Position numbers and translations under genes: made by a program | Assembly (NCBI RefSeq): GCF_000151665.1 | Contig: NW_013171866.1 | Span: 310,001 to 374,000 of the forward strand | Length of the DNA stretch: 64,000 nucleotides | Direction: 5' to 3' | Origin: Blastocystis hominis | Lineage: Eukaryota; Sar; Bigyra; Opalinata; Blastocystidae | Part shown: piece by piece, positions 44,138 through 56,284 of the stretch | Numbering within the stretch: the first letter of the stretch is position 1 | Layout of the letters: each line of letters starts with the position of its first letter | The notes under the pieces: generated by a model | Databases searched by the model: none | Seen by the model: the letters and a program-made list of their open reading frames with translations, nothing else | What the model was told of the DNA's origin: nothing

Positions 44138-47100
44138 ATGGAAGGGAAGATCGATGCCAAAGAGTTCTTAGGCTTGGAGAACAACTTCTTTCACGCTGTT
44201 GATAGCAACACCCTAGCACCGAACGATCTGGACACGGGTGACATTCTCCTCTTTTCTCGCCGATGTACCGATATGAACTTGTTCGGAGCACTTCTTTGCT
44301 ATGGAGCTAAGGTCAACTTCGGCAGCTTCGCTGTAATCTGTAGCAGTTCTCTCCTTGGGACCATATTTGCGTTGTCGTGAAAAATCCGGACACGGAGAAG
44401 GTGTATGCTCTCGAAGCGGCGCTCGATGGGGTCCGGGTTTGTTTTTTTTACTCGTGTAATATAGCTATTTGAAGTGGACGACCGTATTCGGCACAGCAAA
44501 GCACCTGCGATTGCCGTACGCTATTTACGGGTAATGGGAGAGTGTACTTTGTAATGTAGCTGTCTAGAACGGACAAGCAGCGTAAAGAGATTTGGGATTT
44601 GGTGAAGGCAATGGAAGGAAAGCCGTACATGTCCGATCCAGATATTCTCATAAAAGCGGGCGTCTGGAGTCCCCAGAAGGTGAAGCGCCTTCTGATGCAG
44701 AGTCAATCCTATTACCTGGATCGTCGGATAGGCGAAGTGGAGCAAGCTCTCCGCTCCATTGCAGCGGATCCTCTCACTCTCTCACTCCTCTCTCAATCGC
44801 TTTCTTCGCTCCGCAGCGAGCAGCAAGAGCTGTCGAACGCGATTCAGACGGAGCGGAAAAGCAGGTTGGAGTCGGAAGACAGCTCATCAGCGTTCTTCTG
44901 CAGCCACAGCGTCGCCGTGGTTCTACGAAGTCTGGGCGTGCTGCCCAGTTCGGTCCCTGCGACGGAGTATCTGCCGTACTCGTTTTCGAGCGAGATGAAT
45001 CTGCCGCTGCTGAAGGGAGCGACGTTTTCAGGGGAAGTGTTTCTTCGCGGGACGAAGAATGACGTGTTTGCGTCAACGGGGAAGATCGTGGATGAATTGT
45101 ACGCGACGATGGTGAAACGAAAGAATGAGGAAGAAGAAAAGGAGGAGGAGGGAGTGGAGAACGAAAGGAATGGAAAGCAATTGGATTTAAATGGAAATGG
45201 AAATGGAAGTGAAGCGGTTTATTCATCTGGAAATAGCGAGGTGAACATCGAAGATGACAATCGTAATCATAGTAAAGAAAACCAAAACCAGAACCAAAAC
45301 AACAACGAACTCATCAATCATGAAATCGAAACTGAAGAAAATTCCACCCTCCTTCATTCACCATCCCACTCTTCTTCATCCAATCACCCGCCAGCCGGCT
45401 CGCCTCCCCCTCCCACCACCACTTCTCTCGAGAACGTTTCGGTGCCCCACCGCGACGTCACGTCCCTCCTCTCGCCCTCCGATCTCTCCTACGTCCTCAC
45501 CCAGCTTCGTCTCACGCGGCCGCTCGCTCGTTCCTCCGACGCCTCGCTCCTCGCTCTCCTCCAGCACATGGCGATGTACAGCCCGCAGCTCTCTGCGCAC
45601 TAGAACCTACCACATCCCCGGAGACCTCCTCTCTCTCCGATCCTCCGACCTTCTCCTCGCCGTTTTGCTCCGCGGCACCCTCCAAATCCGACAATTCAAC
45701 GAACCCATCGGAGAAACCACCATCGAATCGCGGGACCCGCTCTCGCTTCTCGGGCTCCTCGCCTTTCCCACCGATCCCTCCCATCTCGTACGCATTACCG
45801 CGGGAGACGTCGCCGTTCTCGGCTGTGTCGACGCGACGGAATTTCACGCTGCAGAGAAACCGGCGCACGGGATTCACCGCCTCGAACGGCTCCGATTGGC
45901 GCAGAGCATGCGCCATCACCCCGTGTTTTCCCGCTTTTCCGCCAAGGAACTCACCGAGATTTCCCTCTTTTTCCACAAAGTCAAGCTTCACCGCGGGGAA
46001 ACGCTCCTTCGCGAGGGGAAAATCCCCGCGTACGTCATCTACGTCGATGAGGGAACCGTGGAACGCCAGGCCCGGAGTTCGCAGGGAAATTCCACTCCCG
46101 CGGTTATGGAGCATGGGAGTTTCATCGCGATGGAGCCGCTGATGCACGGGAGAAAAAGCGATGCGACGTACACCGTGAAGTCTGATGAAACCGTCGTGTT
46201 TGTGCTCCCTCCCGCGGTTCTGGAGGCGTTTACGGGGAACAGACCGTTCTGTGCGGTGGACCTGTTGCACCAGGTTCGTTTTCCCGCGGGGATGGATATA
46301 ATGAAGTTGATTGGTCATGCGGTGAGTGGGGTTCAGTCGTATGTGACGGATACGTTTTTGAGCAATATGCGAACCAGTTTTTCGAGTATGCTTCGAGATG
46401 ATCCGTTGAATCTCAATGAGGAAACGGAGAAGGAAATACAGTGTTTGATCGATTTGTTACGATGGATGTACCCTGAAATGAGCCTATTGGCTCATCCGAC
46501 CGGGGATCAGTCCTCGGAACACAATTCGACAGAGTCATCCACCAACCCTTCAACTCTCCCCGAAATGGTTATCAACGCGGTGTATTCCCTGTTTTTCCAG
46601 GAACACAGTTCCGAAGAAACGCCCAGCGAGGGAGCGAAGTTCAACACGCTGAACGATTTTTCGGACGGCCAAGTGTTTTCCGTGCTGCAGTCGCTTTTGT
46701 ACCGCGACGCGTCAAGCTCTGCGGCCTATCTTTTGTTTTTGGCGCTGAGCGGAAGCGACGAGTTGGCGAGTCTTTCGAAATCCATGTTTGAAAAGCGTGT
46801 CGAAAAACTGGGGATTTTGGATGAGCGAACCAAATCGGAGCTGGTAAAATTCTTTTTTGGTTCGAATGCGACCTCGCTTTCTTTCGATTCATTCATTGAA
46901 AAGTGCGAATCGGCCGCTGCGCCGTCCGTCGTCCGTGATTGGCTGCACCAGATCCGCTCGTGCGTGCAGACCATCGCGCCGCATCAATCGGAAGTGTGGG
47001 AGCAGCAATACGAGCGACGCAACCGATCCACCGCGTTCGGGAAGTCGGTTTTGAAGTCGCACTCGCCGTTCCAGCTGCTTCCAATGCCGCTTCCGGTGCC

Positions 47101-48423
47101 GTACATGATGACGTACACGTTGTATTTCCAGAATAGCGATGTGGATTACTGGAAATACGTGCTGGGCGGGTTTGTGGGCGAGGTTTTTGTATTGTGCGGT
47201 TGTGGAGAGTGAGGCGTAGGGGCGATTTATGCTCTATCCGACCTATCTGAGCTCGTTTTCGCGCCTGGTCGAACGGGATATTCGACCCATTTCTTTAGTG
47301 AACGTTCTTCGAGGCAAATCGACCGCGTCCAAAGCGGTTCAGCCGCCCTCAATTCCCCCACCCGCTTCACTCAAAACCCCATCGAACTCTTTCTCTTCTT
47401 CTTCATCAATAACAACAACAACAAAGCCCACAAAACCCACAAAACCTTCCACATCGCCCATCATCATCAAAGATTCGCGCGTTCGTTCCACTCCCAAACC
47501 TTCCTCGTCTCCTCCACTTCTTTCCACGGACCCATCCATCAACACAAAACCCGATCTCATCAAACCAAAACCCGATCTCATCAAACCCGTCAATCAACTC
47601 ATCGGGGGATTCGGGCGTTATTTCTTCATGCTTCTTCTCGAACGATCCATCCAGCTCATTTCCTTCCCCTACGTTCCCTCCACGCTTTCCACGTTACCTC
47701 TAGTTCCTCCGATCCCTCACAGACCACGAAATAACCGCGGATCTCCCGCTGTGGTCGCAAACCTTTTTAGCCGGAGGTCTGGTTGGTGCCTCCATTTCCG
47801 TGCTGCGCTATCCCTTGGAGCGCCACTATCTTCGCCACATGTTTCTTTTACACCCTTTCACATCACGTTTAGTTTAGGAATTCCAAAAGAAACGGGGATT
47901 TCGTTGATTCGTCGGTTGTATGGCGGTTGGGGCGCTGCGTTGCTCCATTCCACGCTCTTTAACGCTCTGTTCTTAGGCGGCTTCGCTCTGATTTGGCGCC
48001 AAATGAATGCTTCGTTTGCGCGGGATTTGGGCCTTCATTTGGCGGCAGCGCACCCGCGGGACGAACGCAATAGCCAGGAGTTTCCGGTGCATTATGAGCT
48101 GTTCGGCAAGGGGATTATTGGGATTTCGTGTGCTTGTGCTGCTACTCAGCTTGTTTGTTATCCGATTGGGGTGTATCGGAATATGAGGTAGGGACAGAGA
48201 AGAGATGATGATCAGAATGTTGGCGACCTTCAACAAACCATCGCTATCGCCGCTGTTGAAGCAAAGCGCATCGATTCGAAGCTTTTTCTGCAAGGCAAAT
48301 CGCGCCGCTCTGTACGGAGGAATGTGGACGCGTGTGTGCTGGTCGGTATTGAGCTGTTCGATGGGAATAGCGTTTGGTTCGGCGCTTCTCACGAAGGATT
48401 ATCGAAACAAGTCGAAGTATTAG
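44138..48423 (+). CDS. Permuted-papain-like hydrolase + two CNBDs + mitochondrial-carrier-like domain
   Basis: Reading across introns of 28-37 nt gives one open protein. The first domain is a YiiX/YebB-type permuted NlpC/P60 fold: NDLDTGDILLFSRR, catalytic-type His in FSPWDHICVVV, ALEAALDGVR, GKPYMS, and Cys in AFFCSHSVAVVLRSLGVL. A Glu- and Asn-rich linker leads to two cyclic-nucleotide-binding domains (45430-45830; 45890-46270: MRHHPVFSRFSAKELTEISLFFHKVKL, GKIPAYVIYVDEGTV). A helical region follows, then a divergent six-helix carrier (WKYVLGGFVGEGRFMLYPTY, GGLVGASISVLRYPLERHY, TQLVCYPIGMMIRML). TAG is at 48421-48423 and twin TGTTTGTT elements are at 48439-48450. The join at 45579 is a 28-nt intron in an open frame. 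I know of no such architecture elsewhere. Confidence 0.6.
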
Positions 48424-48438
48424 AATTCCATATAATTG

Positions 48439-48450
48439 TGTTTGTTTGTT
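48439..48450 (+). terminator. Overlapping double TGTTTGTT
   Basis: Two octamers overlap by four bases (48439-48446 and 48443-48450), 16 nt after the encoded TAG. Confidence 0.7.
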
Positions 48451-48477
48451 GTTCAAACGAGGCTTTGACGTGCCGAG

Positions 48478-48827
48478 ATGAGTAACAAGAAGTACCCTAG
48501 TCCAGACATGGTAAAACCGCACCGCTGTGCATTTCTTATGGATAACCTGTTTGACGCAATGCATCCATGGAACACGAGCGAACTAAGGATTGCGTACCAT
48601 GCTTTCCGTGATTGTTTGAAGAACGAAGAAATAAATGCAGATCTCTCGCAGAAACCAAAATATTTAACGCCCAAGCCGGAGTACGAAGGTACCATGAAAA
48701 TAGATTGGTCAATTTCGTAGACATGTTTGATTCCGAGAAACTCAAGGAAAAAGCGGACCAGGCGAGAGCTCAGGAGAAGCTCCGACGAGAGAGCTTCAAG
48801 AGAGACAAGACGAAAGATCAGGATTGA
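48478..48827 (+). CDS. Small unrecognised protein
   Basis: The ATG at 48478 opens MSNKKYPSPDMVKPHRCAFL; a 31-nt intron (GTACC...TAG, after PKPEYE) leads to MFDSEKLKEKADQARAQEK and a basic tail ending KTKDQD, TGA. About 105 residues with two conserved-looking Cys (HRCAFL, FRDCLK). It might be a small organellar assembly factor, but I do not recognise it. It starts only 28 bp after the double octamer of the preceding gene. Confidence 0.45.
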
Positions 48828-48913
48828 ACAGGTGAGCAAGTGGCTTGTGCTATGTAATTGGTTTTTTTATTTCGTTCCCTCTGTTTGATCTGTACTAATG
48901 AACTTGCACTTGG

Positions 48914-50626
48914 GATGAGTGTTGTTGATTTGTATCTCAGTTCAACTGTCACGCTTCCCAGCATTTCGATCCGGTAGTTTACTGTCTGCACAGAACAAAA
49001 GGACGTTTCGTGGACGATCTTCGCATGAAAACCTGATTCGCGAAGCAAAGGGATCATTCATGGAAATCATGTTAATCACAAAAATATCCATGGATATTAA
49101 TCAATCCATTCCCGTTTTGCAGAGCGCGCCTCGCACATCAACCGATAGCTCGCAAACGGCTCTAACAACAAACAGCAATGAGACTGTTGATTGCTCTACA
49201 ACGCGTAGTGATTCTCTCCAACGGGGAGCATCCCTTTCGATGAACCCTCTGTTGTCTTTGTCTCTGTCCCGCGGGTTTCTCTCCTGCCTATCAGGAAAAT
49301 CGGACACGTTTAATCTCTTTCCGAGTCTTCGTCTGGATGAAATGACAGCAGACGATTCGCAATCGCTTCAATTCTGTCTACAGCAAGTAGACCAGGAGCT
49401 TCAGCCGCTGCAGCAAAGACAGTCCAAAATGCCTTCTCTTCCTATGGACGAGTTCACATTTCAGCTCTCTCCGAGGAACGAGCAGGAGTCAGACGATCCG
49501 TTTCTTGTGAATTTGTTTCTCTCTCCTTCAGATCGTGGCTTTTCTGAACTAAAAGGGTCTCTGTCGATTAGCAGACATCCCTCTCTTTCTTTTGCTACAA
49601 ATTTCGAGAAACCGGAAGCTGCACATGGCCCTCTCTCGAGTGGTTGGATTCGGAATGTGACTGCATCTGTGATCCAATCAAACAATGAGCAGCCTTGTAA
49701 TCCCAACGCCAAATTGCCTTTTTCTGGAACAAATGCCGTTCCGATGTTTGATACTCCTTTCATTCCTTGCGCCACGGATACGGAGTCGGATGGAAATCCG
49801 TATTCCGGATCAATGTCCGACCTGTCTTCCTTTGACGACACAATCCAAAAGAAACAGTCCACGAAAAACCGAAAAAAGTGGATTTGCTCCAATTGTCGCT
49901 ATTACAACAACCTGAGTTTGCCTCCGATCTGGGATTCATCATAGAGACGAAGCGCTGCCTGAACTGTGGGAATCCATCTCCTTACCAATCCCAGCACTCC
50001 AAAGACTATCCCAACTCCCCCATCCCATCGATGGAGGTAATGAACCAACTGGCGCTCAACTCCAATCAAATCAACCTAGATATTGATGTAGGTGGAGGAT
50101 ATACGCTGCGTGACTTCCCTTTTGCCTACCTTCCCTCCATTCCTTCAGGAGATAGTTCGGAAGCCGCTCTGAAACTTGTAGATGATGAGTGTGGTGTGTG
50201 TGAAAATAGCTGGCTCTGCGCTCGAGAAAGTCGGAGCCGAGAATCTGTGCTCGGTGTGGAAGTACCAACACTCCGAAGTGGAGACGCTCACCTCCTCCCA
50301 TGCGGTTTCTGCTCTGCAATGCATGCGGTTTGCAATACAGTAAAGGGATCAATGAGCACACGCACTCCATTTCTCCTCTTGAGGAATGTCAAGTATGTGT
50401 TATATAGAAATGGAGAGAGTGTAATATAGGGAGAATATTGTGTCCGCGCTCGAGCAGAAGGAAGAAACATCAAGCGTAGACTGTTCAACAGACATATCCT
50501 AAGTGTTGTCAATGTGCCTTCTTAACGCCAGGATTGCGTCTGTGCTATTATTGCAATAGGTTGCGAAGACAATCACTCAACATAAATGAGCAAAAGGCAG
50601 AAATCACAAACAAAAATCTGTGTTAA
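48914..50626 (+). CDS. GATA-type zinc-finger protein
   Basis: The N-terminal two thirds (from about 48914; exact start and first exons uncertain) are Ser/Gln-rich and disordered. Zinc-finger pieces follow: WICSNCRYYNNL near 49880, KRCLNCGNPSP near 49955, a clear GATA core ICARCGSTNTPKWRRSPPP with LLCNACGLQYSKG near 50235-50350, and a shortened CCQCAFLTPGLRLCYYCNRLRR near 50515. The order suggests several GATA-related fingers, of which the third is canonical. Probably a transcription factor. Ends about 50626 (TAA). Confidence 0.6.
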
Positions 50627-50680
50627 TCATTTACATTTTTTATGTTTCATAATTAAATTTGGAGGTTTGTTGCATACTGA

Positions 50681-52225
50681 ATGAATATCCCGACATGTAT
50701 TATCAATGTTTCAGAGCTCGATATATCTGTTTGCTACGTGGAAGGAAATGACTTGTTTCGCATTAATATGAGTCAAACAGAATATCTCCTGAAGGGAACT
50801 GTCTCATTCGGTAAAAATAAGGACATATTTTTAAATGCTCTCCCATCACAGGACGATTTGGGAACAGTCAAGAATTTCTTCAGATATCCTGGTAGAACAT
50901 ACCGTGAAATCTATGACAACTTCAATCTCAAAGAAGACCTCATTAATGTTCGTCTTCTGGATTATGTGGATGGACCGTGTTTTGTTGTCAATGAGGAGTA
51001 CAGCATGTCTGTCATTTCTGTATTTGAGTATATATTAACACATGTAGTGAAGACTATTTTTTCGTATCATCGTACATTTTACAAGTTTGTTGTATGTGTT
51101 CCTCGTTTCTTTGGTGAAACAGAATTCAACATCATCAAGCAGTGCTTTAATGAGATGCAAGTAGTCCCCAATATTATTCACGATTATACTGCTATCGTGT
51201 CAAGTATGATTCATAAAGAGACGCTCTCGGGTCAGAAGAGTTATTATGCATTGATCCACTCGAAGTACTTCAGTACCGATTATCTGATTATTCAAGTTCA
51301 ATATCAAAATGGCATACCTGTCCTTTCTGTGTTAGAGCACCGAGAACTAATGAACGTTTCAATAGAAGCGCTCAAAAGGCATGCTCAGGAGCTGTTTCGG
51401 AAGCGATGGATGATGAGTATGGATAAAGGAAAGGTGCCCGATGGAGTGTCTTTCAGTCTGGACGATGATTTTTGGACAAAGCGGGAAGATGTGGTGTATG
51501 TACATGCAATCATTGGGAACAAAGGCTCGGGGGAATACCGAATGAAATTGGAATCTTGGATGATCGAGATGTTTTTACGCCAGTGCGGCTATGCCTCTCT
51601 ATTCCTAACGAACCGCATGCTTGATACTTGCGGAATCGATTTCAAAAATGCTACGATTTTGGTGGCTGGATTGTTCCTCCAGTCGGATTCCTTCCTTGTG
51701 GACCGCAATGTCTTTGCGCTAGAGAACCAAATCAAGTTGTTGGATGTTGCGAATTACTTGGTTTGGGGGAGTGAGAACGCGCTCTCTCTGCGAATTGTCG
51801 AACAAACGAATACCACCTTGCTCCCTGTTAGTATCTGGTTCTATTCCAGTGCGAATAGCATCCGATTGCTTCTCGAAAAGGGCACGTTGCTTCCGAACTC
51901 GAGTGGCGCCGCGTTTATCCCCAAGCTGAAAAGCGGCGTGGAGCCTGTGCGGACCGAAAACGCGAGCCAATCTTTGGGAACAATGAAGTTTGCGCTGGTG
52001 ACTAGCGAGCAGAGCGGCGACGAAGCCCGACGTGTGGTCGAGGAGGGAGAGGGGAAAGTGATTCTCAACGGGGAGATGAAGTACAGTCCGGATAGCAAAG
52101 AGGAGAATAACAACGTGTTCTACATGCATCTCACCGTCACTCAGGACTTCGAATTGGATTTCACGGTGAATCACCTCACAAAGAACAATATGGTCTTCCA
52201 GCATCGAGCTCAGCTCTCTTTTTCG
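50681..52225 (+). CDS. Divergent Hsp70-superfamily protein; stop made by polyadenylation
   Basis: The ATG at 50681 opens MNIPTCIINVSELDISVCYVE, aligned with the start of an Hsp70 nucleotide-binding domain but lacking GIDLGT. The order of features continues: FYKFVVCVPRFFGETEFNIIKQCFNEM (AVITVPAYF position), YALIHSKYFSTDYLIIQVQYQNG (DLGGGTFD position), ILVAGLFLQSDSFLV (VGGSTRIP position), then a beta-rich part like the substrate domain. Active-site residues are degenerate. It is a single exon of 515 codons; T52226 (codon position 1) is five bases before TGTTTCTT (52231-52238). The open frame runs on to 53776, but that extension is antisense to the pyrophosphorylase gene and is not coding. Confidence 0.6.
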
Positions 52226-52252
52226 TTCTCTGTTTCTTCAACAAACACGCAA
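52226..52252. terminator. Paired inverted polyadenylation elements, both creating stops
   Basis: Plus T52226 with TGTTTCTT (52231-52238), minus T52252 with TGTTTGTT (52247-52240); a single base separates the two elements. Both genes lack a conserved encoded stop. Confidence 0.75.
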
Positions 52253-54266
52253 GACTTTTCTCACCACCAGATCCTTCTCCACCACATACTCGCCCGGCTC
52301 CGTGATCTCGAACGTGCACGTCTCCTTCTTCACCAGCCGGTATCTACGCCTCACTCTCCTCGTCTACGCCCACCCTCGCAGCGCGTACTTGTTCTCCACG
52401 CTCGGGTCCTGCTTGTCCACCGCCTCCGCTTCCCATCCCGCGTTCTTCACGCAGCAATCGCGGATCGTCAGCTTCACGCCGTGGCTCGTCTTGATCACCA
52501 GCGCGCCCTCCAGCACGAAGTTCTCGATCTTCAGATCCTCCGCGTCGATCGACAGCACCGACTTCTCGCGGATCTCCACGTTCGCGCCGAAGTGGCTCGC
52601 GATGTCCGCCGTCGTCAGTCCCGACCGCGCCGACAGCGCCACCAGCGGGAACCGCGGCATGCCCAGCGGCTGCGTGAGCGCGAGATCGTACTCCTCGCTG
52701 CCCAGCTTGACGCCCTGCGCGCGCAGCACGCGGCGGTAGAACTTGTAGATGTCCTCCTCGCCGGAGAAGAAGGACTCGGGGTAGCCGGTCGCGTTGAACT
52801 GCGCCACGGCGTTCTCGTCGCTGTTCTTCACCGCGGAGAAGCACAGCCAGCGCGGCAGGGAGACGAAGCCCACGGGCGCGGAGTGGTGCATGAGGAGCTT
52901 CGGGTAGTCCTGCATCATGCACTCCAAACGCACGGGAGCCTTGAAAGCAGTGCGCGTAGCGTCCTTGTACTTGGGATTGACGAACTCCTGCACCACGCCG
53001 CCGCTCTCGCGGAGAATCTCGCGGTAATTATCCAGACGCACGCAGAGAATGTTGATGTTTCCGGGGTAGCTGCGCGTCAGGCCCGCTCCTCACTCGCACT
53101 TGCTGTTGCCCTGCGCGTTGGGCACGTCGCCCTGCCCCGTGCACGCCTTCAGCACGTCTTCCAGCTGGTTGTACTCCACGTTGCACGTCAAACTCGCGCC
53201 GTTCTCGCGCACCAGCTTGCAGATCCCGCCCACCTTCTCGCCGGGACGACGCACGATCGCCATGCTGCCGAACGCGTAGCCGAACTTCTCCATCACGCCG
53301 AGCAGCAGCGGGAAGCCGTGCATCGACAGCCCGTTCGTGTCTTGGAAGAAGACCACGTAGCGGATGCCTTGGGCCGCCCAGGCGTCCGGAACGCCGTGCT
53401 GGCTCATGAGCAGGTGGATGTCGCCGTGGCCGTGCGGCTTGAAGAGGATGTGGCCGTCTTCGCGGACGGCGATCTCGCCTTGCGTGTTGCAAATCGCAGG
53501 AACGCCGTTTTGCTTCATGATCGTCACGTTCTCTCGCTTCAGATCGAAGTATTTGTGCGACTCCAGGAGCTTCACGGTGCTAGGAGTGAAGGGAGGAGAA
53601 AAAGGGAACTCGTCGTTCGTGCCGTCCGACGTCATGATCGCAAGAGGAACCTCGCAATCCATGGTGGTCTGAATGGAAGGCGGAGAGAGCCAATACCTCG
53701 ATGGCGTGGAAGAATCTGCAGTAGTCCTCCAGGAAGGAGTAGCCTCGCACGAGATCCGACGTCAGAGACAGTTTGATGTACTTCGAGTTCAAACGCTCGC
53801 CGATACCTCCGCCGACGAGAGCAAATCCGGCGTGCTTCAACGCCTCCTTACCCAACTTCTCGAGCTCCACAAACTGGTCATCTTTGTACTCGAGGTTTAG
53901 ACCGGAGGGAATCTTTTGTCAGAGAAAAAGAAAAGGGTACTTCCGTTTTAAAACCATCGAACGGGTTGACATTCTTGGTGGATGCCTCGATCAGTTTTGA
54001 GGCAGATTCGATGTACTTGGGAACACCGCCGGGGTATGTCTTTGAGACCATACGAACGTCGCTCAGGAAGTTTTGGAGCTCTTCAGATTAAGATACTATC
54101 TAGCGCGAACGTTCCAGGGTGGTCAGAGAAGCAATTACATTCTTCTGGCCGCATGCACAAAGCGAGTCACACAATTCAAGGTCTTCCTTGGTAAGAGAAG
54201 GAATCCTAGATGGTATCTTACACGAGAAAGAGCTTACAATTCAGGATTTACACAAGAGCTGGACAT
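52253..54266 (-). CDS. UDP-sugar pyrophosphorylase; stop made by polyadenylation
   Basis: The ATG at 54266 opens MSSSCVNPEL, then exons with introns of about 28-35 nt: SKTYPGGVPKYIESASKLIEAS, VNPFDGF, FALVGGGIGERLNSKYIKLSL (nucleotide-binding loop), MTSDGTNDEF, KPHGHGDIHLLM, VFFQDTNGLSM, YPGNINILCVRLDNYREIL, VGFVSLPRWLCFSAVKNSDENA. These are USP/UGPase-superfamily signatures; USP makes UDP-sugars from sugar-1-phosphates and UTP. The last exon ends ...VVEKDLVVRKV, with T52252 in codon position 1 five bases before TGTTTGTT. The exon region 52330-53550 is noticeably GC-richer than its neighbours. Confidence 0.85.
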
Positions 54267-54468
54267 TCAAACTACAAATAAGCAGTGGTGGGGGATTGCC
54301 TGATCGGGTTTTGATGGAATTAAGATGCGTTTCGTGAACTTCGATTCCTTCCAAGAATCGATTATTCTGGCTCCTAAACAACATCCATGGAATGAAGGAG
54401 CTGTTCATTTCATATTCTCAAACAGGGAAATACTGAACGAGCAATCATAACAACACATCTAAACTCAC

Positions 54469-56148
54469 TCAATCCTTCTTTTCTTTCTTTTCCTTCTTCT
54501 TATCCTTTTTCTCCTTTTTCTCTTTCTTTTCTTTTTTCTCCTTCTTTTCCTTCTTTTCCTTCTTCTCCTTCTTCTCTTCCTTCTTTTCCTTCTCCACTTC
54601 CTTCTTCTCTTCCTTCTTCTCCACCTCCTTCTTCTGCCCCTTCAATTCCTCCGCCACCTCCATCATCGCATCAATGTTCTTCTGCGGCGGCACTCCGGTC
54701 TCATAGAAGTTCAATCTCTGCTCGACCTGCTCCTTCATCTTCATTCCATACAGCTCGGTGGGTTCCTCCGCGAACGAGTCCAGTCTGGACGCGATGGAGC
54801 ACTTGTTCGCCAGATACCGCGAGATTCTTCCCTTGTTCTTCGCCCCCGCGCGTCCGATGAAGCTGCTGTGGAAGATGATGCCGTACTTCGGCGTGTTGCT
54901 GCGCGTCTTCAGCGCGCGGAAGAGCGCCTTCTCGGCTCCGAGGATCTGGATGGTGGACGCTGGGCACTTCGCGAGGGAGACCAGCGACCCGGAGTGCGCG
55001 ATCAGCCGCGCGCCCACGACCTCTCCGATCAGCGCGGAGAGATTCGGCGCCACCGAGTGCATGCGCTCCTGCAGGTACGCGAAGAGATCCTCGCGGTACT
55101 CGGCGAGCTCCACCACTCTGCGCGTTAGCCGAACCAAAGCGAAGCCCACTTGGCCGCGAAGAGGTTCACGCTCTGCAGGTCCGTCGCGGAGAGCTCCTGC
55201 CCCATCGACGCGCGGCCCGCGTCGCGGATCTCGCGCGCGAGCGCCTCGTCGAGCACCACGGGGACGAGCTTGGCGACGCAGTCGTCGTCGTGGAAGAAGG
55301 CGCGCGACTGCACGGTGCGCACCACGCGCGCGTAGAGCGCGTTGTCCTTGACGAGCTCCTTCAGCTCGGGGAAGTGCCAGCCGTACCACTCCTTCACGCG
55401 CATCGCGAAGGTGTTCAGGTCCTTGTCGATCTGCGGGTTAGAGAGAGAGAGAGAAAAAGAGAGAAGGTACCTGGTCTAAGAGGCAGATCGCTTGGATGAT
55501 CATGTTGTCTTCGCGGTTCACGTTGAATTTCACGTGGGCGCGCGAGTAGGAGTGCCCGAGACCCAGCATCGCTTTCTCCGCCGCGCCGTTCGACAGAGAC
55601 GTCACGAACTTGCTGTAGTGCTGGCGGATTCCGCGGCAGAGTTCGGCTACCACATCGTTCGTCATGCAGGGGATCTTCAACTCTTCTTGGATGGCTTGGC
55701 CGATCTTTGCGTCGATCTGAAGCAATGACTTCCAGGAGTTAAAACACCTACGACGCCCAGAGTGATCGTGCTATCCTTCAGCTTCTTCACAGAAGGAATG
55801 TTCACCTCCAAAAATAGTTTTAATGTGTTGCTCAGAACGCCCTCAGATATATTGTTGCAGTTTTCTAACGCATCTTCTGCACTCTCGAAAGGCTGCGCGT
55901 CAATATACAAACCCAACCCATACAACGAACGCCTTCAGTTTCACCAGATTGCTGAAATTACTGAAATCATTCAGACTCTCTTGTACCTACAAATCAGCCA
56001 TTCCACACTACATATCACTTGTTTGGTAAGGCTCGCAATCTCCTCCTTCTCCACAACTTCGTATAGAGAATAGCCCGAGGCAGCTTCAAACAGGATGTAC
56101 GTTGTTTTACCCTACATTCTAACTCTCTCCCTGACGCTTCCATACCAT
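54469..56148 (-). CDS. NOP56: Box C/D snoRNP core protein NOP56
   Basis: The ATG at 56148 is immediately followed by a 34-nt intron (GTATGG...TAG); exon 2 reads [19 protein letters not shown]. Further exons give the NOP fold: [138 protein letters not shown] long Lys/Glu tail (KKE repeats, 54480-54650) ends with TGA at 54469-54471. [14 protein letters not shown] and the AEKA context favour NOP56 over NOP58. It holds the 2'-O-methylation guide RNP in the nucleolus. Confidence 0.92.
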
Positions 56149-56271
56149 GACTCAACAAATTTCACTATCAAAACAACTGAATGTCGGTCAATACTGGAGA
56201 AAACCAATCTTGTTGTGGGTGGAAAAGTCCCAATTAAGAAATGGGCCCTATCTCATGTTAACTCATTTCTC

Positions 56272-56279
56272 AACAAACA
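56272..56279 (-). terminator. NDUFAF6-like gene polyadenylation element
   Basis: TGTTTGTT on the minus strand, six bases after the encoded TAG (56285-56287). Confidence 0.65.
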
Positions 56280-56284
56280 CAACT

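Noticed and set aside
50681-53776. A single 1,031-residue plus-strand protein
   Set aside because: The part after 52226 is antisense to the well-supported UDP-sugar pyrophosphorylase exons, is Arg/His/Leu-rich nonsense, and lies past the polyadenylation element.
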